A model generated the notes under the pieces. The model did not search any database. It saw only the letters and a program-made list of their open reading frames with translations, and was not told the origin of the DNA. A DNA stretch of 64,000 nt from Bernardetia sp. MNP-M8. GTDB lineage: Bacteria > Bacteroidota > Bacteroidia > Cytophagales > Bernardetiaceae. Every line of letters begins with the position of its first letter. Position 1 is the first letter of the stretch. The stretch is taken from assembly GCF_037126285.1 (NCBI RefSeq), contig NZ_CP147012.1, forward strand, positions 4,486,676 to 4,550,675, in the 5' to 3' direction. The position numbers and the translations under genes are program-made. This document shows, piece by piece, positions 28,895-37,632 of this stretch.

Positions 28895-30139
28895 ATGGAT
28901 ATTTTACGATTTATTACGGCAGGAAGCGTAGATGATGGCAAAAGTACACTTATAGGTCGCCTTTTATACGATTCAAAATCTATTCTGACAGACCAATTAG
29001 AAGCCATTAGCAAACAATCCAAAAACAAAGAAAATGGAGAAATAGATTTAGCAATTCTTACGGATGGTTTGCGTGCCGAGCGTGAACAAGGAATTACGAT
29101 AGATGTGGCTTACAAATATTTTTCTACGCCAAAACGCAAGTTTATCATCGCTGATGCTCCTGGTCATGTGCAGTACACACGCAACATGGTTACGGGAGCT
29201 TCAAATTCTGACCTTGCCATTATTTTGATTGATGCACGAAAAGGTGTTATCGAACAAACTCGTCGTCATTCTTTGATTGCGTCACTTTTGAATATCCCTC
29301 ATGTCGTGGTGGCTATCAATAAAATGGATTTGGTTGGTTTTAGCGAAACAGTTTTCAATCAAATCAAAGAAGATTACCAAGCCATACAAGAATCTTTAGG
29401 ACTCTCAAATGTAGAATTTATACCTATTTCTGCGCTGAGTGGAGAAAATATTGTTGATAGAAGTGCTGTGGTTATGAACTGGTATCAAGGCGACACATTG
29501 CTAGAGTATCTTGAAAATGTAGAAATTAAGCAAAACGAAAATCTTACTCATCCTCGTTTGTCAGTTCAATATGTTTTGCGTCCTCAAAGTGAAGAATTTC
29601 ATGATTATAGAGGCTATGCAGGAAAAGTAGGAAGTGGAATTTTCAAAAAAGGAGATACTGTTTTGATACAACCTTCTGGAATTCGTACCAAAATAAAAGC
29701 AATTGAGCATAACTTAAAGGAAGTACAAGAAGTTTCGGCAGGGCAAAGTGTTGTTTTACATCTTGAAGATGAGATTGATATTAGTAGAGGAGATACGATT
29801 GTAGGAGAACAAAATGCTCCAACTGTTACTCAAAATATAGAAAGTCTTTTTTGCTGGATGGATACCAAAGACTTACAAGTTGGAGGGAAATATTTATTAC
29901 AACACAATAGCCGAACGGTACGTTGTGTAATAAAAAATATTGATTATAAGCTCAATATCAATACATTAGAGAAAGAAACAGGCGCAAAAACAATTCAATT
30001 AAATGAAATTGGAAAGTTAGAAATCAAAACAGCATCGCCTTTAGTTTTTGATTCGTACAAAGAATTAAGAACCAACGGAGGAGCAATTTTGATTGATGAA
30101 ACTACAAATCTAACGGCTGCTGCATTGATTTTACAATAA
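28895..30139 (+). CDS. cysN: Sulfate adenylyltransferase subunit 1 (GTPase)
   Basis: A 414-residue EF-Tu-like GTPase that drives APS synthesis by CysD. Residues 1-20 hold the P-loop GSVDDGKSTLIGRLLYDSK. Further on are DAPGHVQYTRNM (G3) and NKMDLVGF (G4), followed by two beta-barrel domains. There is no C-terminal CysC (APS kinase) domain, which fits with the Fe-S-type reductase encoded upstream. The start at 28895 (MDILRF) is chosen because the 32 residues before it are encoded by the palindromic leader. Confidence 0.94.
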   Translation: MDILRFITAGSVDDGKSTLIGRLLYDSKSILTDQLEAISKQSKNKENGEIDLAILTDGLRAEREQGITIDVAYKYFSTPKRKFIIADAPGHVQYTRNMVTGASNSDLAIILIDARKGVIEQTRRHSLIASLLNIPHVVVAINKMDLVGFSETVFNQIKEDYQAIQESLGLSNVEFIPISALSGENIVDRSAVVMNWYQGDTLLEYLENVEIKQNENLTHPRLSVQYVLRPQSEEFHDYRGYAGKVGSGIFKKGDTVLIQPSGIRTKIKAIEHNLKEVQEVSAGQSVVLHLEDEIDISRGDTIVGEQNAPTVTQNIESLFCWMDTKDLQVGGKYLLQHNSRTVRCVIKNIDYKLNINTLEKETGAKTIQLNEIGKLEIKTASPLVFDSYKELRTNGGAILIDETTNLTAAALILQ

Positions 30140-30153
30140 AAATTACTGTATTC

Positions 30154-30178
30154 GTAGGGCAAAGGTTTGCCTTTGACT
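30154..30178. repeat. GTAGG...TTGCCTTTGACT repeat, copy 1
   Basis: It contains CAAAGG (30160-30165) / CCTTTG (30170-30175) as a small hairpin. A variant with the same ends lies downstream of sucA at 60775-60800. Confidence 0.5.
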
Positions 30179-30263
30179 GTATTGATATTCTTATAAACAA
30201 CTAAAAGTCAAGCCTTTAACCTACTTTTTAAAATTCTGTCTTTTGTTTTTATAAAACTATCCT

Positions 30264-31322
30264 ATGCTAAATTATTTTGATTCTGATTCTGAATTTGCCT
30301 TAGAAAGTGGGCAATCTTTGCCTTTGCTTCGTCTTGCTTATCATACTTTTGGAAAAATAAACGACAAAAAAGATAATGTCGTTTGGATTTGTCATGCGCT
30401 GACGGCAAATAGTAATCCGTTGGAATGGTGGGATATTTTAGTAGGAGAAAACAAGACAATTAACAAAGAAGAACATTTTATTATCTGTGTCAATATTTTG
30501 GGTTCGTGTTATGGTTCTACCAATGCACTTTCAGAAAATCCAAAAACAGGACAACCGTTTTATCATGATTTTCCTTTTTTTACCATTCGTGATATTGTAA
30601 ATGGTATAGATTTACTTAGAAAAGAATTGCAGTCAAAATTAGGGTTTGATAAAATTTGGCTCTGTATCGGTGGTTCTATGGGAGGACAACAAGCGATGGA
30701 ATGGGCAATAAAAGAACCCAATTTAATCGAAAATTTGGCTCTCATTGCTACCAGTTCAAAACATTCAGCGTGGGGAATTGCCTTTAATTCTACTCAACGT
30801 CAAGCAATAGAAAGTGATTCTACATGGAAAGAATCAAACCCGAAAGCAGGATTAAATGGAATGAAAGTAGCTCGTAGTATTGCACTTTTATCTTATCGAA
30901 ATTATGAAGCCTACAATTTGACACAAACAGATAATGATGGCAGAACACAAAATTTTAGTTCTGAATCCTATCAAGTTTATCAAGGTGAAAAATTAGCCCA
31001 GCGTTTTGATGCTTTTGCCTATTACAATCTTTCCAAGGCAATGGATTCGCATGATGTTGGAAGAAATAGAGGAGGAGTTGAAAAAGCTCTTTCAAAAATT
31101 CAAGCAAAAACAGTTGTGGTAAGCATTACAAATGACGTTTTGTTTCCTTCTGAAGACCAACAACTTTTAGCAAAATATATTCCTAACTCAAGCTATTTTG
31201 AAATAAAATCTCCTTACGGACATGATGGTTTTTTGTTGGAAGGAGAAAAACTAGGTGAAATTTTATTAGATAATATTATTCTCAACAAAACCCTAAGGGT
31301 CTCCAAGACCCTTAGGGTTTAA
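30264..31322 (+). CDS. metX: Homoserine O-acetyltransferase
   Basis: An alpha/beta hydrolase-fold enzyme of 352 residues that acetylates homoserine. Its product is the MetY substrate. Motifs are AYHTFGKIN, WICHALTANSNPLEWW and the nucleophile elbow with Ser138 (GGSMGGQQAMEWA); the catalytic Asp and His lie in TNDVLFPSEDQ and YGHDGFLLE. The last 11 residues (KTLRVSKTLRV) are encoded by a palindromic repeat that also occurs in a non-coding position at 53707-53739, so the natural end of the gene may have been overwritten. Hom follows after 11 nt. Confidence 0.94.
   Translation: MLNYFDSDSEFALESGQSLPLLRLAYHTFGKINDKKDNVVWICHALTANSNPLEWWDILVGENKTINKEEHFIICVNILGSCYGSTNALSENPKTGQPFYHDFPFFTIRDIVNGIDLLRKELQSKLGFDKIWLCIGGSMGGQQAMEWAIKEPNLIENLALIATSSKHSAWGIAFNSTQRQAIESDSTWKESNPKAGLNGMKVARSIALLSYRNYEAYNLTQTDNDGRTQNFSSESYQVYQGEKLAQRFDAFAYYNLSKAMDSHDVGRNRGGVEKALSKIQAKTVVVSITNDVLFPSEDQQLLAKYIPNSSYFEIKSPYGHDGFLLEGEKLGEILLDNIILNKTLRVSKTLRV
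31288..31320. repeat. CCCTAAGGG palindrome, copy within the 3' end of metX
   Basis: Perfect 15-bp arms AAACCCTAAGGGTCT (31288-31302) and AGACCCTTAGGGTTT (31306-31320) with loop CCA. The same arms occur at 53707-53739 with loop TCA. Confidence 0.85.
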
Positions 31323-31333
31323 AAAATACTAAT

Positions 31334-32665
31334 ATGAAAAAAATATTAAAAATTGGTTTGTTTGGATTTGGTTGTGTCGGAAAAGGACTGCACGATATTC
31401 TTCAAAACAACACCGAAAATACAGGATTTGAAGCACAGATTTTGAAAATTTGTGTAAAAAATAAAGAAAAAAAACGTGAGATAGATTCTTCCTTTTTTAC
31501 GTATGATAAAAATGAAATTCTAGAAAATGAAGAAATAAATCTTGTTGTAGAACTTATTTCTGATGCAGAAGAAGCCTATCAAATTGTAAAAAAAGCATTG
31601 CTAAGTGGTAAAAATGTAGTTACAGCAAACAAAAAAATGCTTGCTCTGCATTTGGAAGAATTAGTAAAGATTCAGAAAGAAACAGGAACTTCACTTTTAT
31701 ATGAAGCTGCTGCGTGTGGAAGTATTCCGATTGTCAGAACGTTGGCTGAATATTATGATAATGAGCTTCTATATTCTGTAAGTGGAATTTTTAATGGTTC
31801 TTCGAATTATATTTTATCAAAAATTGCTAATGAAAATCTGACTTATGATGTTGCTTTGAAACAAGCACAAGATTTAGGTTTTGCCGAAGCTGACCCAACA
31901 CTTGATGTAGTAGGTTTTGACCCCACTTATAAACTTTGTCTTTTGGCTGCACAAGCGTATGGAATTTTTGTAAATCCAGATGAAATACTTAGACTCGGAA
32001 TTAATAATCTCAAGAAAGAAGATATTGATTTTGCTGCAAATTATAGTATAAGTAATGATAATAATCAAAGAACTACGAATTTCAAAGTAAAATTAGTAGC
32101 TAATATTTCACGTATTCAATCATCAAAAAATAGGAAGGCGAAGGATAATCAACTTTTACTTTATGTTTTGCCTACTTTTATTGATGCAGAAAATCCCCTC
32201 TATAATGTAGAAAATGAAAATAATGCTGTTTTGGTAGAAGCTGCATTTTCTGATAAACAAACTTTTATAGGAAAAGGAGCAGGAGGACATCCAACAGGCT
32301 CAGCAGTTCTTTCAGATATTTCTGCGCTGCGTTACGATTATCAGTATGAATATAGAAAAGTAAAAAATGTCGCTGTCGAGATCCCAACAACGACTGAATT
32401 TTCATCAACTAGAAAAGCTTTAGCAGAGGTTTATTTGCGTTTTGATGAAAACTTGAGTAAAAAAGAACTTCTTCAAAATATTGATTTTAAAGAAATTTTG
32501 ATAGAAAATGAAAATTATATTATTGGCAAAATTCTTTTATCAGAACTTTTTGAAAAACGTAATTTTATAGAAGAAAATCAAATTTTTGTGGCAATTAGTG
32601 GAAATGTAGAAGCTACCAATGAAGAAAAACAAGAAAAAGAAACAACAATTTCTGAGAGTTATTGA
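31334..32665 (+). CDS. hom: Homoserine dehydrogenase
   Basis: The 443-residue enzyme reduces aspartate semialdehyde to homoserine, the substrate of MetX. The NAD(P)-binding loop is GLFGFGCVGKGLHD (about 8-21). Other blocks are VVTANKKMLA, the catalytic-region LLYEAAACGSIPIVRTL, and SGIFNGSSNYILSKI, with AEADPTLDVVGFD further on. A C-terminal region of about 100 residues may be an ACT-like regulatory domain, though weakly conserved. It is the last gene of the sulfur/methionine array. Confidence 0.94.
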   Translation: MKKILKIGLFGFGCVGKGLHDILQNNTENTGFEAQILKICVKNKEKKREIDSSFFTYDKNEILENEEINLVVELISDAEEAYQIVKKALLSGKNVVTANKKMLALHLEELVKIQKETGTSLLYEAAACGSIPIVRTLAEYYDNELLYSVSGIFNGSSNYILSKIANENLTYDVALKQAQDLGFAEADPTLDVVGFDPTYKLCLLAAQAYGIFVNPDEILRLGINNLKKEDIDFAANYSISNDNNQRTTNFKVKLVANISRIQSSKNRKAKDNQLLLYVLPTFIDAENPLYNVENENNAVLVEAAFSDKQTFIGKGAGGHPTGSAVLSDISALRYDYQYEYRKVKNVAVEIPTTTEFSSTRKALAEVYLRFDENLSKKELLQNIDFKEILIENENYIIGKILLSELFEKRNFIEENQIFVAISGNVEATNEEKQEKETTISESY

Positions 32666-32678
32666 AAATAATTTACCA

Positions 32679-32720
32679 AAAAAAATAGCCATTTTGTTAT
32701 AAACAAAATGGCTATTTTTT
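32679..32720. terminator. Terminator after hom, bidirectional
   Basis: Arms AAAAAATAGCCATTTTGTT (32680-32698) and AACAAAATGGCTATTTTTT (32702-32720) form a 19-bp perfect stem with a 3-nt loop and T runs on both strands. It closes the sulfur array and the convergent LysM gene. Confidence 0.88.
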
Positions 32721-32737
32721 GTACAAAAACTTGAGAA

Positions 32738-35041
32738 TTATTTTATTCCTATAATCAATTTTTCTCCTTCATAGACCAAATCGCCTTGACGATTATTCCA
32801 TTCTCTTACTTGTGCCGTTGAAAGGTTATATTTCTGAGCAATAGAAAAAAGTGTTTCTCCTTTTGCTACACTATGATAATCATAATTTACTTTCGTTGTA
32901 GCATCAGTAGTTATATTTTGTTTTGTCTGTGAAGAAATTGCAGTATCGTTATTTGCCATTTGCAAAACTCCCTCATTCACAATCATTTTCTTGCCCACAG
33001 GAAGGTCAATTACAGTTGTTTCTAACTTATTCCACTTCCAAATATTAGCCACAGGAACACCATATTTTTCACTCAAATTATATACATTTTCATTTGGCTG
33101 AACAGCATGAAAACCTGCACCATAATACTCTACTGGATAGACTGTTGCTGTTGCTTGATTTTTTGTTTCTTCTACAACAGTTACAGTAGTTTTTGGCTTC
33201 GAAACAAAAAGTGTATCCCCTTTATAAATTGTTCCATTTGCAGGAATTTTTGGATTCCACGCCATCATTTCTTTTGTAGTTATATTAAATTTTTGAGCAA
33301 TTTTGCCAAGCATATCTTGTGGCTTTACCACATAAATTTCTGCTTTTGTTTCTATCTCTTCAATTTTGGTTTTTATTGTGTCTGTATTTACCATTGCAAC
33401 CTCAAATCCCATAGCATCATAACCTTTTGTGCCTGCCTTGTCAGGATTTCCTCCAATCTTTATAATTTCTTCTCTAGTAAGTGTAGAAGGGTTTGTTTTA
33501 ACTTGACTAGAAGCAGTATTTACTTGATTGACTCCATTACTAATTGCAGGGTCAATCAAAGTAGGGTCTTTAAATTCTGAGCCTCCTGCTGCTGTTGCAT
33601 TATTTCCACTAGAATTATTAGTAGAATTATTTTTTTCTATTTCAACTCTAGAACCTGCTGGAACTGCCAAACTAGATTTGAGAATGATTTTGTCTCCTAC
33701 ATCAATATTATCTCCTACAATAAATCCATTCCAACGAATTACATCTTTTGGATTCAAATTATATTTTCTTGCAATCGACCAAAGAGTTTCATCTTTTTCT
33801 ACAATATGATAATCTGAATTTGTAGTAGTGAGAGAAGGCTCAACTGGACGAAAATCTTGCTGAGGAGTAGGCAAGAGTACACCTGAAGAATCTAAAAAAG
33901 TTACAAATTCTCCATTTGCATTTTGCTTGACGACTACTTTCTTGTCTGATGAAGTAGTTGTTTTTGTATCTGTTTTTTCGGTAACTAAACTTCCATCATA
34001 TACTTTGTCTTCTTTGCTGATATTTGGCTGACTAACAATAAGTTTTTGCCCAGTATAAGTAGTGTAATCAGGTAAACTATTCCATTCTTTTAGTTTTGAC
34101 ATTACGACATTATATTTTTTGGAGACATCATACAAACTTTCTGCTTCTGCTACAGTATGATACTTCACAACATTAGTAGTAGTGGTTTCTGCATTTTTCT
34201 TAGCGTCTGTTTTTTCTGTAATAATAACTCCGTCTGTGCCTTTATCATTATCAAATTCAGCGAAAGAACCTTGCTCTGAAGTAGTGGTTTTAGTTGGATT
34301 ATTATTTTCAGTTTTTACAACTGTTGTAGTGGTTGCATTATTTTTCTCATTATTATCTACTCCAGCTAATTCTGTCTTTTTGAGTTCTTCCCATTCTGCC
34401 ATTAGTTCTGGGTCTGCTGCTGTTTCTTCTTCCTCGCTTTCATCAAAACTTGCCACAATTGGAGTAACATCTCTTACTTCGACAGGAATTCTTTTAGGTC
34501 TTTTAGTCTGAATCCATAGAACTCTTCCTACTTTTACTTTATCATCTTCATCCAAACGATTATATTTCAATAAATATTTGTAACGCATTGCATATTTTTG
34601 AGAAACATCCCAAAGAGTTTCTTTATCCATCAATACATGTGTAGCAACATCTTTAGCTCTATTTCCTTTTTCTTGAAGATAATAAACTTGTCCTGTTTTG
34701 ATGGCATCAGTAGGTTTCATGTCATTCCAATCCAAAAAGTCAGTAACCTCTATGCCAGCAGCATGAGCCATTTCACTCAAAAAATTCCCTGAAAGAGCCA
34801 CCATTCCTTTACGTTCATTAATGGTTGCAAAAACATATTTCTTGCCTTCAATAAGACGTTCTTGTCTGTCTACTATTTTTGGATAAATATCTTTCTCAAT
34901 AACTAAAGTAGTATCTAAAGGAGAAGAAGCCCAAGAAAAAACAGGAAAACTGCTACCTACAAAAATAATCAAAAACAAAATAATTAGAGTTTGATGTCTA
35001 TAGGGATTTTTTAAAAAATAGTTTGAAAAATAATACTGCAT
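32738..35041 (-). CDS. Multi-LysM exported protein
   Basis: A 767-residue protein with an N-terminal membrane segment or signal peptide (about 18-40) and at least six LysM peptidoglycan-binding repeats joined by Thr/Lys/Asn-rich linkers. Examples are HVLMDKETLWDVSQKY, YHTVAEAESLYDVSKKY, YHIVEKDETLWSIARKY, YVVKPQDMLGKIAQKF, FHAVQPNENVYNLSEKY and YHSVAKGETLFSIAQKY. A seventh, diverged one may lie near the N-terminus. No hydrolase domain is seen, so it is probably a structural cell-wall binding protein. The start at 35041 (ATG) is chosen because the longer frame uses TTG. Confidence 0.85.
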   Translation of the reverse strand: MQYYFSNYFLKNPYRHQTLIILFLIIFVGSSFPVFSWASSPLDTTLVIEKDIYPKIVDRQERLIEGKKYVFATINERKGMVALSGNFLSEMAHAAGIEVTDFLDWNDMKPTDAIKTGQVYYLQEKGNRAKDVATHVLMDKETLWDVSQKYAMRYKYLLKYNRLDEDDKVKVGRVLWIQTKRPKRIPVEVRDVTPIVASFDESEEEETAADPELMAEWEELKKTELAGVDNNEKNNATTTTVVKTENNNPTKTTTSEQGSFAEFDNDKGTDGVIITEKTDAKKNAETTTTNVVKYHTVAEAESLYDVSKKYNVVMSKLKEWNSLPDYTTYTGQKLIVSQPNISKEDKVYDGSLVTEKTDTKTTTSSDKKVVVKQNANGEFVTFLDSSGVLLPTPQQDFRPVEPSLTTTNSDYHIVEKDETLWSIARKYNLNPKDVIRWNGFIVGDNIDVGDKIILKSSLAVPAGSRVEIEKNNSTNNSSGNNATAAGGSEFKDPTLIDPAISNGVNQVNTASSQVKTNPSTLTREEIIKIGGNPDKAGTKGYDAMGFEVAMVNTDTIKTKIEEIETKAEIYVVKPQDMLGKIAQKFNITTKEMMAWNPKIPANGTIYKGDTLFVSKPKTTVTVVEETKNQATATVYPVEYYGAGFHAVQPNENVYNLSEKYGVPVANIWKWNKLETTVIDLPVGKKMIVNEGVLQMANNDTAISSQTKQNITTDATTKVNYDYHSVAKGETLFSIAQKYNLSTAQVREWNNRQGDLVYEGEKLIIGIK

Positions 35042-35253
35042 AAGACTTAAATTTATAGTTTTATTTAGTGAATGGCTAAGGAGCAAACTAATACTGTAAG
35101 TAAAAACTATCAGTTTGGCTTTTTGTTAATTTGGTTTTACTCTTTAAAAAAAGATGATTTTTTGAGAAAAATCCATAAAAATAATTTAGTATTTTTATTG
35201 AGATTCAATTTGGTTATAAACTCAATAAAATAAAAATAGATTCAACAATTTAC

Positions 35254-35862
35254 ATGAAAGATAATCAATTTAAACAAAAAAGTACAACAATTACTAGACC
35301 TAGTAACGAAAATCCTAAAAGTATAGTTGTTTTTGGGGCAGAATCTTCTGGAAAATCTACATTGACAAAAGAACTAGAAAACTATTATGGGGTATTTTCA
35401 AATCCTGAATTTTCAAGATTATATTTAGATATAAAAATGAAATATGCAAAGTATGAGGATACAAATTCACTTACTTTTGATGATGTAGAGCCGATTGCAA
35501 TAGGGCAGCTTTGTAGTGAAAATCAAATAAAAAATCTAGCTATTTCGCACAACAATTCTTTCTATTTTTTAGATACAAATTTGCTAACTACTTATGTATA
35601 TTCAAAATATATTTACAAAAGAGTTCCTTTTTGGTTAGATAAAGCTATTCAAAATCAACTCTATTCACACTATCTTTTATTAAAACCCAACACGAAGTGG
35701 GAGTTTGATAAACAAAGAACAAATGACGAAGGAAGGCAGTTTTTTTATAAAAAAATGAAACAAGAATTAGAAAAAAGAAACATTGAGTACTCTGAAATTG
35801 GAGAACTTAATGATAAAAGACTTGAAGAAGCTATTAAAATTATTGATTACTATAATAAATAA
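35254..35862 (+). CDS. NadR-like AAA ATPase / nicotinamide riboside kinase-like protein
   Basis: The 202 residues have a P-loop GAESSGKSTL (about 30-39), followed by FSNPEFSRLYL, an acidic YFLDTNLLTTYVYSKY block and KPNTKWEFDKQRT near residue 150. This is the pattern of the kinase domain of NadR, which phosphorylates nicotinamide riboside. The N-terminal NMN adenylyltransferase and repressor domains of full NadR are absent. No pnuC transporter gene is adjacent. The TNDEGRQFFYKK end is typical for the Bacteroidota version of this domain. Confidence 0.75.
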   Translation: MKDNQFKQKSTTITRPSNENPKSIVVFGAESSGKSTLTKELENYYGVFSNPEFSRLYLDIKMKYAKYEDTNSLTFDDVEPIAIGQLCSENQIKNLAISHNNSFYFLDTNLLTTYVYSKYIYKRVPFWLDKAIQNQLYSHYLLLKPNTKWEFDKQRTNDEGRQFFYKKMKQELEKRNIEYSEIGELNDKRLEEAIKIIDYYNK

Positions 35863-36036
35863 CATAATTTAATACCTAATTTTTAGTAGAGATAAAAATA
35901 GAAAATACTAGTTTTATTGGTTTATAGTATATATATCAAATGACCAGTAAAAGCAATATTTTTTTTAAAACAATGTATCTGATATACAGATTTATGCGTT
36001 ATTTTACTATTACTCTTACTTTTATGTAAATCTGCA

Positions 36037-36044
36037 TATCTTTG
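36037..36044 (+). promoter_or_regulatory. Bacteroidota -7 element for the T9SS cargo gene
   Basis: TATCTTTG matches TAnnTTTG, 65 nt upstream of the start codon. A -33 TTG is not clear. Confidence 0.5.
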
Positions 36045-36108
36045 TAACTTAGAATAATTCAAAAAACTATATTTAATTAATTAAGTTAATTAAAATACCA
36101 TTCCAACT

Positions 36109-37629
36109 ATGAAACTATTTTACTACTTATTACTTTTTATTCCTTTATCTTTAATTTCTTCACAAGTTTCTGCTCAATGCACAGGTTGTGATAGAGTCAT
36201 TTCAACAAATGTTAGTTTTTCGGTTGCTTCTGGTGAAAAAGTTTGTCTTACTTTTACTGGTACTTTTACTGGAAATATTGATTTTTCTGGGAACGGAACT
36301 CTTTGTGTCTCTTCAAATACAACAGTTTCTAATTCAATAAATATGAATTTGAATGGAACTAACAATAGTTTTGAAAATTATGGAACTTGGAATAAGAATT
36401 TAAACCTAGGTAATAATAATAGTTTTAATAATTTTGGGAATTTTTCAGTAGGCTCACTTACTGTTGGAAACAACAGTGTTTTTACAAGTACAACTGATGT
36501 AACAGTTACAGGAAATACACAAAATGATAATAATGGAACTATCAATATAACAGGAGATTTCTCTACTGGTAATTATACAGGAGGAAATAATTCAGTTTTG
36601 AATGTAGGTGGAGATATGGATGCCATAAATATAACGACAGGTGGAGATGTCGTAATAGGAGGAACAACTTCTGCTGTAAATGTAACTAATAATAGTGGTG
36701 GCTCTATTGTATTTGGTTCTGGAGGAACAATTTCTGGAGCCGTACAAAATAATGGAGATATGGAGTTTGGTGGAGATACTACTATTGGAGGAAGTTTTAC
36801 TAATAATGGTAATGGCAATATAACGGTTGACAACTCAGTTGTGTCAGTAGGAGGAGCTTTTGCAAATAATGGTGATATAGTAGCTCTAGGAAGTTGTGGT
36901 AGAATCAATATTGCAGGTTCTTCAGTAAATAATGGCAGTGGAAATGTAGGCACAGATGGTAGTAATGTAGATATTTGTGATACTTCATCTAGCAATGGAG
37001 GAAGTTTTGATTCAAATGGAGGAAATATAGGACCAAATGTATCTAACTGTACTTGTGTGCCAACAATTTTACCAATTACACTTAGCTCATTTACAGCTAA
37101 TAAAGAAACTAATAACAGTGTTTACATAAACTGGGAAACAGTGTTTGAATTGGATAATCAATATTTTCAGATAGAACGCTCATTTTCGGGAACTGATTTT
37201 AAAATAATTACTCAAGTTTCATCTCAAAACAATAATCAAGAACCCAACAAAGAGAGAAAATATTCTTTTATAGATAATCTTACAGATAATACTTTGAGTC
37301 TAACTTCGTCAAATGAAAATATTTATTATCGTTTGAAACAAATAGATACAAATGGCAATTTTACTTATTCTCCTGTCGTAGTTGTACAGGTAGAAAAAAA
37401 TGATACTAAAGAAATAAAACTTGTGTCTTTTCAAAATGAATGGAAATTTGTCTTACAAAATCCAGTTCAAGTAAAAATTTATTCTAGTATAGGTGTTTTG
37501 AAGGGAATACATAATTTGAATCAAAATCAGAATATAATTTCAGTTTCTAGTCTTTCAAAAGGAATGTATATTTTGCATATTCAAGATAGTAAAACAAGTA
37601 AAATGACTGTTTTGAAAGTAGTTAGATAA
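36109..37629 (+). CDS. Secreted Asn/Gly-rich protein with T9SS sorting domain
   Basis: A 506-residue exported protein with a signal peptide (about 1-22, ending SAQC). From about 25 to 310 the sequence is made of degenerate short repeats rich in N, G, T and V (NNGTINITGDF, NNGDMEFGGDTTIGG, NNGSGNVGTDG), which probably forms a beta-helix-like surface structure. From about 320 to 430 is a domain opening LPITLSSFTANKETNNSVYINWETVFELDNQYF (seen in pieces), common before type IX sorting signals. The last about 75 residues form the type A sorting domain (VKIYSSIGVLKG, SSLSKGMYILHIQD). It is probably a surface protein or adhesin. Confidence 0.82.
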   Translation: MKLFYYLLLFIPLSLISSQVSAQCTGCDRVISTNVSFSVASGEKVCLTFTGTFTGNIDFSGNGTLCVSSNTTVSNSINMNLNGTNNSFENYGTWNKNLNLGNNNSFNNFGNFSVGSLTVGNNSVFTSTTDVTVTGNTQNDNNGTINITGDFSTGNYTGGNNSVLNVGGDMDAINITTGGDVVIGGTTSAVNVTNNSGGSIVFGSGGTISGAVQNNGDMEFGGDTTIGGSFTNNGNGNITVDNSVVSVGGAFANNGDIVALGSCGRINIAGSSVNNGSGNVGTDGSNVDICDTSSSNGGSFDSNGGNIGPNVSNCTCVPTILPITLSSFTANKETNNSVYINWETVFELDNQYFQIERSFSGTDFKIITQVSSQNNNQEPNKERKYSFIDNLTDNTLSLTSSNENIYYRLKQIDTNGNFTYSPVVVVQVEKNDTKEIKLVSFQNEWKFVLQNPVQVKIYSSIGVLKGIHNLNQNQNIISVSSLSKGMYILHIQDSKTSKMTVLKVVR

Positions 37630-37632
37630 AAA

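Noticed and set aside
33107-34511. Plus-strand ORFs inside the LysM gene, one Cys/Phe-rich and others Ser-rich
   Set aside because: Amino-acid bias follows from the complementary Thr/Lys/Asn-rich linkers; no domain or context support.
36573-36995. Minus-strand 140-codon ORF rich in Pro inside the T9SS cargo gene
   Set aside because: It is the antisense image of the NNG/GGxT repeats.
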